A stretch of DNA of 64,000 nucleotides from Microscillaceae bacterium. Its GTDB lineage: Bacteria > Bacteroidota > Bacteroidia > Cytophagales > Microscillaceae. The position numbers were made by a program, and so were the translations under genes. Shown piece after piece: positions 35,172 to 44,360 of the stretch (position 1 is the first letter of the stretch; every line of letters starts with the position of its first letter). The notes below the pieces were generated by a model. It saw nothing but the letters and a program-made list of their open reading frames with translations, was not told the origin of the DNA and did no database searches. The stretch spans positions 47,800 to 111,799 of the forward strand of contig JAABSX010000009.1 in assembly GCA_011390205.1 (NCBI GenBank), read 5' to 3'.

Positions 35172-35843
35172 ATGGCAGAAAACACGGCAACAGCAGAGGA
35201 AGTAAAGGAGATAATATCAGAGCCTTTATTTTCTAAGAAAAACCGTAAGTTAGTAACTGACCCTCTTGATGGTGATAACCCTATCACTGTACAAGTATTG
35301 GGGATATGCTCAGCACTCGCAATTACTGCTCAAATGAAGCCTGCCCTCGTGATGGGGGTGGCAGTAGTGTTTGTGATGTGCTGCTCTAGTGTAGTTACTT
35401 CATTGATTCGCAATACCATTCCATCTAGTATCCGTATCGTGGTGCAGCTGGCAGTGATTGCTACTTTCGTAATCGTAGTAAATGAAATTTTGCTTGCCTT
35501 CGTATATGATGTGGCCAAAGATTTGGGTGCTTTTATTGGTTTGATTATCACTAACTGTATCGTAATGGGTCGTTTGGAGGCATTTGCTACGGGCAATAAG
35601 CCTTGGCCTTCTTTCTTAGATGCCCTTGGCAATGCCTTCGGGTATGCAATTATTCTTTTGATAGTGGCTTTCTTCAGGGAGTTATTAGGTGCAGGTTCTC
35701 TTTTTGGCTTTAAAGTATTTGAGGCCATTGGGCTTGATTACCAAGGAAATGGCTTGATGCTTTTGCCTGCTGGTGCGGCTATAGTGGTGGGCTTGCTTAT
35801 CTGGGCTCAACGCTCTTGGAACGGTTACGTAGAGGAAGCCTAA
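35172..35843 (+). CDS. nqrD: Na+-NQR subunit D
   Basis: This 223-aa integral membrane protein has six predicted TM segments. Its N-terminus (NRKLVTDPLDGDNPITVQVL) and the later ITNCIVMGRLEAFA and FFRELLGAGSLFG are diagnostic of NqrD/RnfE. With NqrE it forms the inverted pair that holds an intramembrane iron centre between Cys residues (CSALA and TNCIV here). It lies between nqrC and nqrE with gaps of about 40 bases. Confidence 0.97.
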   Translation: MAENTATAEEVKEIISEPLFSKKNRKLVTDPLDGDNPITVQVLGICSALAITAQMKPALVMGVAVVFVMCCSSVVTSLIRNTIPSSIRIVVQLAVIATFVIVVNEILLAFVYDVAKDLGAFIGLIITNCIVMGRLEAFATGNKPWPSFLDALGNAFGYAIILLIVAFFRELLGAGSLFGFKVFEAIGLDYQGNGLMLLPAGAAIVVGLLIWAQRSWNGYVEEA

Positions 35844-35881
35844 TTTAAAATTTAATCTCATTTGATATAATACAAGATATT

Positions 35882-36493
35882 ATGGAACTAATTAATCTAG
35901 GAGTACGCTCCATTTTTGTAGATAATATGATTTTTGCTTATTTTTTAGGGATGTGCTCTTATCTTGCCGTCTCTAAAAATGTAAAAACAGCCGTAGGTTT
36001 GGGTGCTGCCGTTACTTTTGTGCTTACCCTGACAGTGCCTCTTAACTGGGCAATATATAACTTCATCTTGAAAAAGGGCTCTTTGGCTTGGGTAAGCCCT
36101 GAGCTTGCTGGCTTAGACCTGAGTTTTTTAACTTTGATTATATTTATCTCGGTCATTGCTGCCTTTGTGCAGTTGCTAGAGATGTTGATTGAAAAATTTT
36201 CTCCTGCACTTTATGGCGCTCTAGGGATTTTCTTGCCACTGATTGCGGTAAACTGCTCTATTTTGGGTGGTGCTTTGTTTATGTTAGGGCGCCCTTATGG
36301 CTTGGCAGAAGCTACTGTATTTGGCTTAGGTTCAGGGATTGGTTGGCTGTTGGCTGTAGTAGCGCTGGCTGCTATTCGTGAAAAAATCAAGTATTCACAA
36401 GTGCCTGCTCCTATGAGAGGTTTGGGGATTACCTTCGTGTTGGTAGGTCTGATGTCATTTGGATTTTTGAGTTTCTTAGGCTTTACGCTCTAA
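35882..36493 (+). CDS. nqrE: Na+-NQR subunit E
   Basis: This 203-aa membrane subunit has six TM helices. [21 protein letters not shown] and [16 protein letters not shown] hold the conserved cysteines that, with those of NqrD, coordinate the iron centre. It is the last gene of the operon. A strong terminator begins 18 bases after its stop, so nqrF, which usually follows, is not in this transcript. Confidence 0.97.
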   Translation: MELINLGVRSIFVDNMIFAYFLGMCSYLAVSKNVKTAVGLGAAVTFVLTLTVPLNWAIYNFILKKGSLAWVSPELAGLDLSFLTLIIFISVIAAFVQLLEMLIEKFSPALYGALGIFLPLIAVNCSILGGALFMLGRPYGLAEATVFGLGSGIGWLLAVVALAAIREKIKYSQVPAPMRGLGITFVLVGLMSFGFLSFLGFTL

Positions 36494-36510
36494 TACCAGA
36501 CTCTATTTAC

Positions 36511-36548
36511 AAAAAACCTCTTTGGGCACAGCTCAAAGAGGTTTTTTT
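36511..36548 (+). terminator. Intrinsic terminator of the nqr operon
   Basis: AAAAAACCTCTTTG (36511-36524) and CAAAGAGGTTTTTT (36534-36547) form a perfect 14-bp stem with a 9-base loop. The 3' arm itself ends in the T-run. The A-run on the 5' side makes it potentially bidirectional. Confidence 0.9.
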
Positions 36549-37156
36549 ATGTGCTTACCGATTTATTCACTACATTATGAAATGCTTAATCCACTTTCTG
36601 AACCCTCTTTTTGGAAATGGATAATTTATCTTAAAAACCCATAAGATTTCACGTCTATGGCGCTTCTCCCTCTTGGCTTGGTGTTTTAGGCTTGTCATCT
36701 TTGGTGTAAATCAGAGGATACCCAGTCAAGGGTGCAGAAGAAGGAGAAGGGTAATCTTACCTTAAAAAAATTCTGGATAAATGGTATTAATGTTACATAT
36801 AATAGGTTTTATTAGATAAATACATTGAAATATACGTGTGTTAATAAAATAATTAGATGAATGTATATCTTGCTTAGATGAGTGAGGATAGATAAATGCT
36901 CAGTAGTAAAAGATAAGAGGTGAATGTAAATGGGCTATAGACGAATGATTTTCAACTGGCCGGACTACAAAAAGGGGTTTAAGTAATCACAAGTATTTGA
37001 TTATCAAGTGATTATACATAAAAAAGATATGTTTTGTAAAATGTATGTTAGAAAATAATGTAAAGTAGGACTATTTTTTTATGAGATTTTAATCTAACAT
37101 TACGCACCCAAAGACCTACCCAAAACCACTTGATTTTTTTTCATGGAAGGTTTATA

Positions 37157-37164
37157 TAGTTTTG
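37157..37164 (+). promoter_or_regulatory. Candidate -7 element of the 139-aa gene
   Basis: TAGTTTTG fits TAnnTTTG, 43 bases before the ATG. A TTG at 37130-37132 lies 24 bases upstream, slightly farther than the usual -33 spacing. Confidence 0.35.
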
Positions 37165-37207
37165 CTATAGTCCATTAAAGTTAAACTATACCATAAAAGC
37201 CACCAAC

Positions 37208-37627
37208 ATGAAAGTAACAATATTACAAAACTCTTACGTAGACATTAAAGGCTCAAATACCAAGCTAGAGCTGAGTTTAAAAGGATTTATTCCGAGTGAA
37301 GTATTTCGCAGTGCTTGCAATCAAATTAGACTTTATCTGCAAGAAAACCAGGTTTCGGAGTGGCTCATAGACCAGCGTACTATGTCAGTACATCCCAAGG
37401 ATTACAAATGGTTTCTTGAGGAGTTTATTCAAGGAGAAAAGATTTTTGGAAAAAACAACCTTGTTGCGATGGTTACACCTGAGAACTTTTACTGTGAGTT
37501 TACCCTGAATCGATATCTTCAAACCCGCTTTCCAAACGGAACAAGCAATATTGCAAGATTCGAGAACAAAGCTGATGCACAGGATTGGCTTTCGGGCGCT
37601 CACAAAGCTTTTGATTATCCTATCTAG
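37208..37627 (+). CDS. Small soluble STAS-like protein, function unknown
   Basis: This 139-aa cytoplasmic protein has no signal peptide or TM. The layout of beta strands and helices, with SEWLIDQRTMSVHPKDYKWF in the middle and IARFENKADAQDWLSG near the end, recalls the SpoIIAA/STAS-like proteins common in Cytophagales, whose C-terminal FxxxxEAxxWL motif is similar. Such proteins may bind signalling partners or lipids; the similarity is by eye only. It is a single gene with its own putative promoter. Confidence 0.6.
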   Translation: MKVTILQNSYVDIKGSNTKLELSLKGFIPSEVFRSACNQIRLYLQENQVSEWLIDQRTMSVHPKDYKWFLEEFIQGEKIFGKNNLVAMVTPENFYCEFTLNRYLQTRFPNGTSNIARFENKADAQDWLSGAHKAFDYPI

Positions 37628-37670
37628 GCTTTATAAGCTACCTAGCATAAATGTATTTATTCATTAATGG

Positions 37671-37690
37671 GCTAATTATCAGTGTATTAG
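37671..37690. repeat. Dispersed 20-bp intergenic motif, copy 2
   Basis: GCTAATTATCAGTGTATTAG matches the copy at 23891-23910 at 17 of 20 positions and, like it, lies shortly after a gene end. No function is evident. Confidence 0.4.
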
Positions 37691-37797
37691 ACTGAAGATA
37701 GATGCTGTCATATTCACAAAAAATACTGTTATGCTCAAGGAGTCAAGCCATTTTTTCAGATGCTATATTGTTCATATTCTCAGGTAAAATTAAGAAA

Positions 37798-37841
37798 CAG
37801 GGCTTCAGCAGGGCTAACACAGACCCAGTGATAAAGCCCTG
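37798..37841 (-). terminator. Possible terminator downstream of uvrA
   Basis: CAGGGCTT (37798-37805) pairs with AAGCCCTG (37834-37841) around a long 28-base loop. T-rich DNA flanks both sides, so it could end uvrA transcription and perhaps that of the convergent 139-aa gene. The long loop keeps confidence low. Confidence 0.35.
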
Positions 37842-37858
37842 ATTTTCTTCTTGGATAC

Positions 37859-40675
37859 TTATGACTCCATTTCTATTTTTAAAAACTTGGCAGTGTGGCT
37901 GTTTTTAGCTTTGATAAGCTGCTCTGGCGTGCCTTCAAAGATAATCTTTCCACCTTTTGCTCCCCCTTCTTTGCCTACATCTATGACGTGGTCAGCTACT
38001 TTAATCACATCCAGATTATGCTCTATAATCAGTACAGTATTGCCTTTGTCCACTAATTTTTGTAATACACCAAGCAGCACCCTGATGTCTTCAAAATGTA
38101 ACCCTGTGGTAGGTTCGTCTAAGATATAAAGTGTTTTTCCTGTATCTCTTCGAGAAAGCTCTGTAGCGAGTTTGACCCTTTGAGCCTCCCCACCTGAGAG
38201 TGTGGTAGAGGCTTGCCCGAGGCGTAAGTAGCCCAAGCCCACCTCATGGAGGCTTTCTATTTTTCGTTTGATGACAGGTTGATTATCAAAAAAAACGACT
38301 GCTTGCTCTACGGTCATCTCCAGCACATCAGAGATAGATTTAGATTTGAAGCGTACTTCCAAGGTTTCACGGTTGTAGCGTTTGCCTTTGCAGCTTTCAC
38401 ATTCTACATAGACATCTGGCAAAAAATCCATCTCTATGAGTTTCATTCCTCCTCCTTGGCACTCTTCACACCTTCCGTTTTTCACATTGAATGAGAACCT
38501 GCCAGGCTTATATCCCCTGATTTTAGATTCTGGGAGCTGGGCAAACAATGCCCTGATTTCTGTAAAAAATCCTACATAAGTGGCTGGATTTGAGCGTGGT
38601 GTACGCCCTATCGGAGATTGATCTACTTCTATGACCTTGTCTATGTTTTGCAATCCCTCTATCTCACTGTATTCTAGGGGTTCTCTTTTGGCACGGAAAA
38701 AATGCTTGTTGAGTATCGGGAACAGTGTATCGTGAATGAGGGTAGATTTGCCGCTGCCAGATACCCCTGTGATACAAATCATCTTGCCAAGAGGAATATC
38801 AAGGGTTACATTTTTGAGGTTATTGCCTTTTGCCCCTTTGATGATGAGGTGCAGCCCGCTGCCTTTGCGTCTTTCTGTGGGGATTTCGATGCGTTTTCGG
38901 TTGCTGAGGTAATCTACTGTAGGGCTACTTTGGCTCATAATCTCTGCTGGAGTACCCGCTGCGATGACCCTGCCTCCGTGCAAGCCTGCGCCTTTGCCTA
39001 TGTCTAGGATATAATCAGAGTGCAGCATCATGTCTTTGTCATGCTCTACCACGATGACAGAATTGCCCAAATCTCGAAGGCTTTTAAGGGAGTCTATCAG
39101 CTTAAAATTATCTCTGGCGTGCAGCCCTATGCTTGGTTCGTCTAAGATATAAAGCACCCCTACGAGCTGTGTGCCTATCTGTGTGGCGAGCCTGATGCGT
39201 TGGGCTTCTCCTCCAGAGAGGGTTCTGAGAGAGCGGTTAAGGGAGAGATAATACAGCCCAATGTCTAGCAGCAGTCCTACTCTTTTGCGTATTTCTTTGA
39301 GAATGCCTTCGGCGATTTGGTTTTGTTTGTCATCTAGCCTGCTTTCTAGCCCTATGAGCCATTCGCTGAGTTCATCTATATTGAGCTCTGCAAGCTCGAA
39401 GATATTTTTGTCATCTATTTTGTAGTGCAGTGATTCTTTTCTGAGCCTTCCGCCTTCACACTCGGGGCAGGTCTGTGAGCTGATAAAATCTTGCAAAAAC
39501 TCTTGCATTCGGTCGCTGCCGTCTTCTTGCTGCCTGTGCATATACGGGATAACCCCTTCAAATTTGCTTTGGTAGCTTTTTTTGTATTTTTCGGAGTATA
39601 TTTTGTAGCTTCTTTCAGAGCCGTGCAGTATTTCTGTCCATACGTGTTCGGGTATTTTTTTGATGGGGGTAGTCAGGCTGAGCAGATGATTTTTGAGGAT
39701 GGCCTCTATTTGTTTAAAAATCCAAATATCTCTGTATTCACCTAGTGGGGCGATTCCGCCTCTGCTGATGCTCAGTTTGTCATTGGGTACGATGCCCTCT
39801 TCAGTGATTTCTTCTATGATTCCTAGTCCTTTGCATCTGGGGCAAGCACCATAAGGTGAGTTAAAAGAGAATGAGTTGGGGGCTGGCTCATCATAAGAGA
39901 TGCCCGAAGTGGGGCAGACAAGCTGTTTGGAGAAGAAATAAGTCTTGTCATCTTCGCCATTGTGCAAGATGACTTCCATAGTATCTTTTCCTTCTTTGAG
40001 TGCCGTTCGGACAGATTGTGTGATGCGGTGTCTGTCACTTTCTTTGACTTTGACTCGGTCTATGACTATCTCAATGTCATGAATTTTGTATCTATCCACT
40101 TGCATTTTTGGTTCTAAATCTACGATTTCGCCATCAATGCGTACTTTGCCGTAGCCTGCTTTTCTAATCTGCACGAAGAGCTCACGGTAGTGTCCTTTTC
40201 TTCCTTTGACTGCGGGGGCAAGTAGGCTGATTTTTTTTTCTTTGAATTTGCCAAGGATTAAGTCCACGATTTGGTCTTCGGATTGTTTGACCATTTTCTC
40301 ACCCGTGTTATAAGAGTAAGCGATGCCAGCACGGGCATACAGAAGCCTTAAGAAGTCATAAATCTCTGTGGTTGTGCCTACAGTAGAGCGAGGATTTCGG
40401 GCAGTGGTTTTCTGCTCAATAGAAATGACAGGGCTGAGTCCGTTGATTTTATCTACATCAGGTCGCTCCATTCCGCCCATAAAAGAGCGTGCATAGGCTG
40501 AGAAACTTTCCATGTATCTTCGTTGCCCTTCGGCATAGAGTGTATCAAAGGCAAGAGAGGATTTACCACTGCCACTCACACCTGTGATGACTATCAGCTT
40601 GTTGCGTGGGAAGCTCACATCTATGTCTTTGAGGTTATGCTCTCTTGCACCAAAAATTTCTATTTGCTCGTCCAT
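37859..40675 (-). CDS. uvrA: Excinuclease ABC subunit A
   Basis: This 938-aa UvrA is the damage-recognition ATPase of nucleotide excision repair. It has two ABC modules, each with Walker A ([15 protein letters not shown] near 31-45; [16 protein letters not shown] near 640), ABC signatures [14 protein letters not shown] and [14 protein letters not shown], and Walker B segments [11 protein letters not shown] and [11 protein letters not shown]. Zinc-binding clusters [15 protein letters not shown] and CEECQGGG plus CESCKGKR are visible. It is full length. It lies 83 bases after the AAA+ gene on the same strand and may be read from that promoter or from a weak one (TAGTTTTG on the minus strand at 40754-40761). 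Confidence 0.98.
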   Translation of the reverse strand: MDEQIEIFGAREHNLKDIDVSFPRNKLIVITGVSGSGKSSLAFDTLYAEGQRRYMESFSAYARSFMGGMERPDVDKINGLSPVISIEQKTTARNPRSTVGTTTEIYDFLRLLYARAGIAYSYNTGEKMVKQSEDQIVDLILGKFKEKKISLLAPAVKGRKGHYRELFVQIRKAGYGKVRIDGEIVDLEPKMQVDRYKIHDIEIVIDRVKVKESDRHRITQSVRTALKEGKDTMEVILHNGEDDKTYFFSKQLVCPTSGISYDEPAPNSFSFNSPYGACPRCKGLGIIEEITEEGIVPNDKLSISRGGIAPLGEYRDIWIFKQIEAILKNHLLSLTTPIKKIPEHVWTEILHGSERSYKIYSEKYKKSYQSKFEGVIPYMHRQQEDGSDRMQEFLQDFISSQTCPECEGGRLRKESLHYKIDDKNIFELAELNIDELSEWLIGLESRLDDKQNQIAEGILKEIRKRVGLLLDIGLYYLSLNRSLRTLSGGEAQRIRLATQIGTQLVGVLYILDEPSIGLHARDNFKLIDSLKSLRDLGNSVIVVEHDKDMMLHSDYILDIGKGAGLHGGRVIAAGTPAEIMSQSSPTVDYLSNRKRIEIPTERRKGSGLHLIIKGAKGNNLKNVTLDIPLGKMICITGVSGSGKSTLIHDTLFPILNKHFFRAKREPLEYSEIEGLQNIDKVIEVDQSPIGRTPRSNPATYVGFFTEIRALFAQLPESKIRGYKPGRFSFNVKNGRCEECQGGGMKLIEMDFLPDVYVECESCKGKRYNRETLEVRFKSKSISDVLEMTVEQAVVFFDNQPVIKRKIESLHEVGLGYLRLGQASTTLSGGEAQRVKLATELSRRDTGKTLYILDEPTTGLHFEDIRVLLGVLQKLVDKGNTVLIIEHNLDVIKVADHVIDVGKEGGAKGGKIIFEGTPEQLIKAKNSHTAKFLKIEMES

Positions 40676-40758
40676 TCTATGTTTTAAAAAATGATGTAAA
40701 GATTATTAACCATCTCACTGAGTAGCTTGTTTACCAATATTTTTTATCTTTTGCAAAA

Positions 40759-43700
40759 CTACAGCAAATGCGAGATTCTGACATAGAACCACATCAAGAT
40801 ATCTTTTTGGGTGATTTGCCCTTTGCTGATAAGCCCCGAGCGAAGGTCAGTGTATGTGTTTTTTTTGTGCTGCTCTGAGGTGAGTGCATAGAGCCTAATG
40901 ACATAGGCTATTTTGGACAAATTCATCACGGCATCTTTTGAATCTATGATGAGTGCTTCTAGGCTTTTTTGCAGGATTGCCTGTATTTGTGCTTCTGGAG
41001 TGCTGTCTGTATGGTATGTGTGTATGTTTATCTCCAAAGGCAAAGGAGATTCGTGAGATTTCAAAAACATGTGATATCCTGTCTCTTCTGTTAGTAATTG
41101 TCTAGCTCCTAGCCCCTTAAAATGTATAAAAGCGTGGTTTTGTGCAGTAAAATATATTTCTGTGTCTAGAGGGAGGTGCTGGTAAATCTCTAGGAGGTGT
41201 TCTAACTCTGCATCTCCCTGATGGCTTACTTTAGATTTTATTTCTAGCCAAATATTTTCAGTGCCATTCTTTTGATGTTGTATGTGTGAGAATTTAAGCC
41301 AAGCTGCAGCCCTATACATTTCAAGGTAAAGATATTCTGATTCTTGTCCTATTCGCTCACTTGCCAAAAAGACTTCTTCTAAGTATTCACTGATTTGGAG
41401 CTGGCTATACATCTCTTGTAAATGTGCTTTTTGGACTTTGCTGTTGGCATCAGTTCTGATGATTTTGTTGGCGGGTACGCTCACCTGATAAGAGGCGTTG
41501 GAGAGGTCTATGCCTGCATTGAGTTCATATTCATAGATGATATTTCGGAGCTTTTCTTCTTGCTCTATGATTTGCTCTTTGAGGTCTTGTAGGTGAGGCT
41601 CTAGCATAGCAGGGGCTTCTTCTTGTACAAGCTCTTGGTCAAGTGATGCCTTGATGGCAAGTAACTCTTGGAGCAGTGTCTGGAAGTAAGATACCTCTAT
41701 TTTTTTACCATGAAGGTTTGGCAGTATTGGGTAATTTTGGTGAGGGATATGCTCCAGACTGATAAGGTGCGGCAGGATATGCTGCTGGTGCAGATAGAGA
41801 TTGAATACAATAGGCTTATCGGGCAGTGTCTCTGCGAGCTGTTCAGCGATTAATACAGTCAGTTCTTTTTCTATCTGTCTTTTGAGGGCTCTTCCGCCCA
41901 TTTCGGGGTCAAAACCCCTTGAAGCGATGCTCTCTAGCACTTCGGGAGACACATTGAGAATGGTATGCCTTCTGATAAAACCGTGTCTTTTGAGTAAATC
42001 TTTGATTTGTAGCCAAGCAATCTTGGCAATGTCTGGCGCAGTTAGTTTTTGGAAAATATTGATTTGGTCTATTCGGTTAATAAATTCAGGTTTGAAAAAA
42101 TCATGAATAGCCTTTTGGTAAGTATCATTGGCGAGTTTATCACTTCTCTGCAGGTTGATTTCTTTGCCTACACGCTCTGCCCCGAGGTTAGAGGTCATGA
42201 TGATGACGGTATTGCAGAGGTTAATCGTGCGTCCGAGAGCATCAGTTAGCCTGCCTTCTCCTAGCACCTGCAAGAGGAGGTTATGCACATCGGGGTGGGC
42301 TTTTTCTATTTCGTCAAAGAGCAACACACAATACGAGTTATAGCGAACTTTGGCACTGAGCAGCCCTTCGGGGTTATAAAAATCACCCACAAGCCTACTG
42401 ACAGCCTGCCCGTCTATAAATTCATTCATATCAAATCTCACCATACTTTCTTCGTGTGTGAAGAGGTAGTTGGCAAGTATTTTGGCAGCTTGGGTTTTGC
42501 CCACACCCGTAGGACCTATGAATAAGAACGAGCCAAAAGGACGCTGAGGGTCATTGAGTTGGGCTTTGATGGTGCCGAGCAGATTGCTCAGAGATTGAGC
42601 GGCTTCTGGCTGGCCTATGAGTTTTTGGGAAATAACATCATAGAAATGAGTCGTTTTAAGTACCACTTCGGGGCTAGTGATGTCTGGGTTGAGGTGTGTT
42701 TTGCTACTAAACTCTTCTACTACATGTCTGGGCTCGATGAGTTTTCCGCTATATTTGGCTGCCATTTGGTAGAGGCTTTCGGCAACTACCCCCAGCAGCA
42801 CTTCATTTTTGTTGAATCGTTCTTGAAGTTCTATCAATCTCAGCAAGGCAAGATTTTGGATACTAAATCCATAATTTTGCTCTAGTTGTGCCCTTATCTT
42901 GCCGATGATTCGGAGGGTGCTGTCTTTTTTGGGCACATCTAACCTGATGACCTTGAATAAATCTGTAAAACTCTTATCTAATTCGCTTGCCACATCCCAT
43001 TCGGCAGGGGTGGCTTCTAAAATCACCTGTAGTTGTCTGTTTTGGAGATAAGGCTTGAAGACATCACTGAGCGTCATGCTGTTTTGGGAGGATTTTCCGA
43101 TTCTGAAAAGCGCCACTACATTGCTTAGGTATAGCTTGTCTTGGCGAGGAAATTCGCTGAGTGGATTTCTGACATATTCTATGATTGCCTCCATGCGTCT
43201 TTGCCACATCCCCACGATGCTCATGCCTGCAATTACTCTGGAGGGGTCTATCTCCCAAATATCATCTAAGCGGTGAAAGGTCTGCTCTTGGTTGGCTTCT
43301 AAATAAAGGCAGATGACCTCGTGTAAAAGGGCTGTTTTGCCTACTCGCTTAGGCCCAAGCAGCACGATGGGGGCATTTTCACGGTTATAAATCAGACGCA
43401 TGAGCTGCTCGGCAGTTTCTTCTTGGTAGTATGCCCTGCCCAGCTCAGCAGGGTAGAGTTCATTGAGGCTGTGGCCCACCCTGCTGACTTCTATCCTGCC
43501 TTCAAAGCTTGAGTTTTGTCTAAAAAACTGTTTAAAAAAATCATCTGTATCACTGCTGAGGTCTATTTTTTCGCTTGAGATAAAGAGGGGGATGTCATAA
43601 GTTGCACAAAACTCATTCTGATTGGCTACATACTGATCCAGTGTTACTTCTTCTTCTTCTTCCTTTCTTTTTCTGCGGATAAACTGCTGTATGTGGCTGA

Positions 43701-44097
43701 CAACCTCATCACTGCGTTGTGTTTTTGTGGGGTGTGCATGTGTGGAGATAAAAAAATACTGCTCAAAAGCAGGCAAACATATCACTGTCTGCTCCTTGAA
43801 AGTAAAGTGTACTACGGCTATTTTGTCTGCAAAATATCTCTGCCCATACGCAAATTCTAAATCTAATAACTCAAAGTGAAAATCAGGATTGAATAAATAC
43901 CAAAGTACTTCGGAGATATTGTCTCTGTTACTTTTATATTGAGAGAACTGCCTTCTGATGTCCTTGCTTAAGTTTTTGAGTGCTTGCTCATAGCGTTTTC
44001 CAGAGCCAGAAGTATGTCTGAAGAGTAAAGGTTTTACCCTAAATTCTTTTTCGATATACTGTACCCAAATCGGAAATTCAAGATTTAATGTGGCCAT
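40759..44097 (-). CDS. ClpB-like double AAA+ protein with degenerate first module and release-factor-like C-terminus
   Basis: This 1112-aa protein is ordered as follows. An N-terminal region of about 225 residues is unlike the Clp N-domain. The first AAA+ module (about 230-460) has Walker A GPKRVGKT (248-255), but YLSNVVAL stands where Walker B acidic residues should be. The second module (about 485-770) is intact: GPTGVGKT (528-535), VLLFDEIEKAH (591-601), MTSNLG, an NRID arginine-finger region and GGRALKR. No ClpB middle domain is visible. Residues about 860-1112 recall RF1/RF2: IWLEIKSKVSHQGDAELE, FKGLGARQLLTEETGYH, and IRLYALT followed by YTDLRSGL, without a GGQ motif. The release-factor link is by eye. 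A remodelling role is inferred. Confidence 0.72.
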   Translation of the reverse strand: MATLNLEFPIWVQYIEKEFRVKPLLFRHTSGSGKRYEQALKNLSKDIRRQFSQYKSNRDNISEVLWYLFNPDFHFELLDLEFAYGQRYFADKIAVVHFTFKEQTVICLPAFEQYFFISTHAHPTKTQRSDEVVSHIQQFIRRKRKEEEEEVTLDQYVANQNEFCATYDIPLFISSEKIDLSSDTDDFFKQFFRQNSSFEGRIEVSRVGHSLNELYPAELGRAYYQEETAEQLMRLIYNRENAPIVLLGPKRVGKTALLHEVICLYLEANQEQTFHRLDDIWEIDPSRVIAGMSIVGMWQRRMEAIIEYVRNPLSEFPRQDKLYLSNVVALFRIGKSSQNSMTLSDVFKPYLQNRQLQVILEATPAEWDVASELDKSFTDLFKVIRLDVPKKDSTLRIIGKIRAQLEQNYGFSIQNLALLRLIELQERFNKNEVLLGVVAESLYQMAAKYSGKLIEPRHVVEEFSSKTHLNPDITSPEVVLKTTHFYDVISQKLIGQPEAAQSLSNLLGTIKAQLNDPQRPFGSFLFIGPTGVGKTQAAKILANYLFTHEESMVRFDMNEFIDGQAVSRLVGDFYNPEGLLSAKVRYNSYCVLLFDEIEKAHPDVHNLLLQVLGEGRLTDALGRTINLCNTVIIMTSNLGAERVGKEINLQRSDKLANDTYQKAIHDFFKPEFINRIDQINIFQKLTAPDIAKIAWLQIKDLLKRHGFIRRHTILNVSPEVLESIASRGFDPEMGGRALKRQIEKELTVLIAEQLAETLPDKPIVFNLYLHQQHILPHLISLEHIPHQNYPILPNLHGKKIEVSYFQTLLQELLAIKASLDQELVQEEAPAMLEPHLQDLKEQIIEQEEKLRNIIYEYELNAGIDLSNASYQVSVPANKIIRTDANSKVQKAHLQEMYSQLQISEYLEEVFLASERIGQESEYLYLEMYRAAAWLKFSHIQHQKNGTENIWLEIKSKVSHQGDAELEHLLEIYQHLPLDTEIYFTAQNHAFIHFKGLGARQLLTEETGYHMFLKSHESPLPLEINIHTYHTDSTPEAQIQAILQKSLEALIIDSKDAVMNLSKIAYVIRLYALTSEQHKKNTYTDLRSGLISKGQITQKDILMWFYVRISHLL

Positions 44098-44133
44098 GCA
44101 GTGTGTATTGATGATGGAGTGTCAAAGTATTGA

Positions 44134-44163
44134 CAAAAATATCCAAGAATTTAAGCAAAACAA
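44134..44163 (-). promoter_or_regulatory. Promoter of the AAA+ gene (TTG-N19-TATTTTTG)
   Basis: On the minus strand TTG (44163-44161) is followed after exactly 19 bases by TATTTTTG (44141-44134). This is the best full match to the Bacteroidota -33/-7 promoter in the window. The -7 box ends 36 bases before the AAA+ ATG at 44097. Confidence 0.55.
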
Positions 44164-44360
44164 GTAAATTATGGAAAAGATTGTGGGTAAACTTACCGCA
44201 GCACTGAAGTCTCAGCTATCAGCCTTAAATTTGCAAGAAAATTGCACATAATCATAAGAAAAGCAAGTGGCTTGTAATAAAACACAAATACCGCAGTAAG
44301 CCTAGATATAAAAGCAATCAAGAAGAATATTCAATACTGAGAATCAAATTAGAAAAGCAC

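Larger units (their letters stand above)
36494..37207. other. 714-base intergenic region after nqrE
   Basis: It contains the nqr terminator at 36511-36547, then AT-rich DNA. On the minus strand 36655-36756 is a short open stretch of about 33 codons (PLTGYPLIYTKDDKPKTP-like) with a more coding-like base composition than its surroundings, perhaps a remnant of a lost gene. A candidate -7 element for the next gene lies at 37157-37164. No nqrF or other intact gene is present. Confidence 0.55.

Noticed and set aside
43064..43276. Overlapping short frames on both strands within the AAA+ gene
   Set aside because: They are antisense or alternate-frame shadows of the 1112-codon gene.
40759..44097. Interpretation of the AAA+ protein as the eCIS Afp15-type ATPase or T6SS ClpV
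   Set aside because: It is 26 kb from the eCIS genes, is ClpB-like with a release-factor-like C-terminus, and lacks the Afp15 layout. eCIS do not use ClpV.
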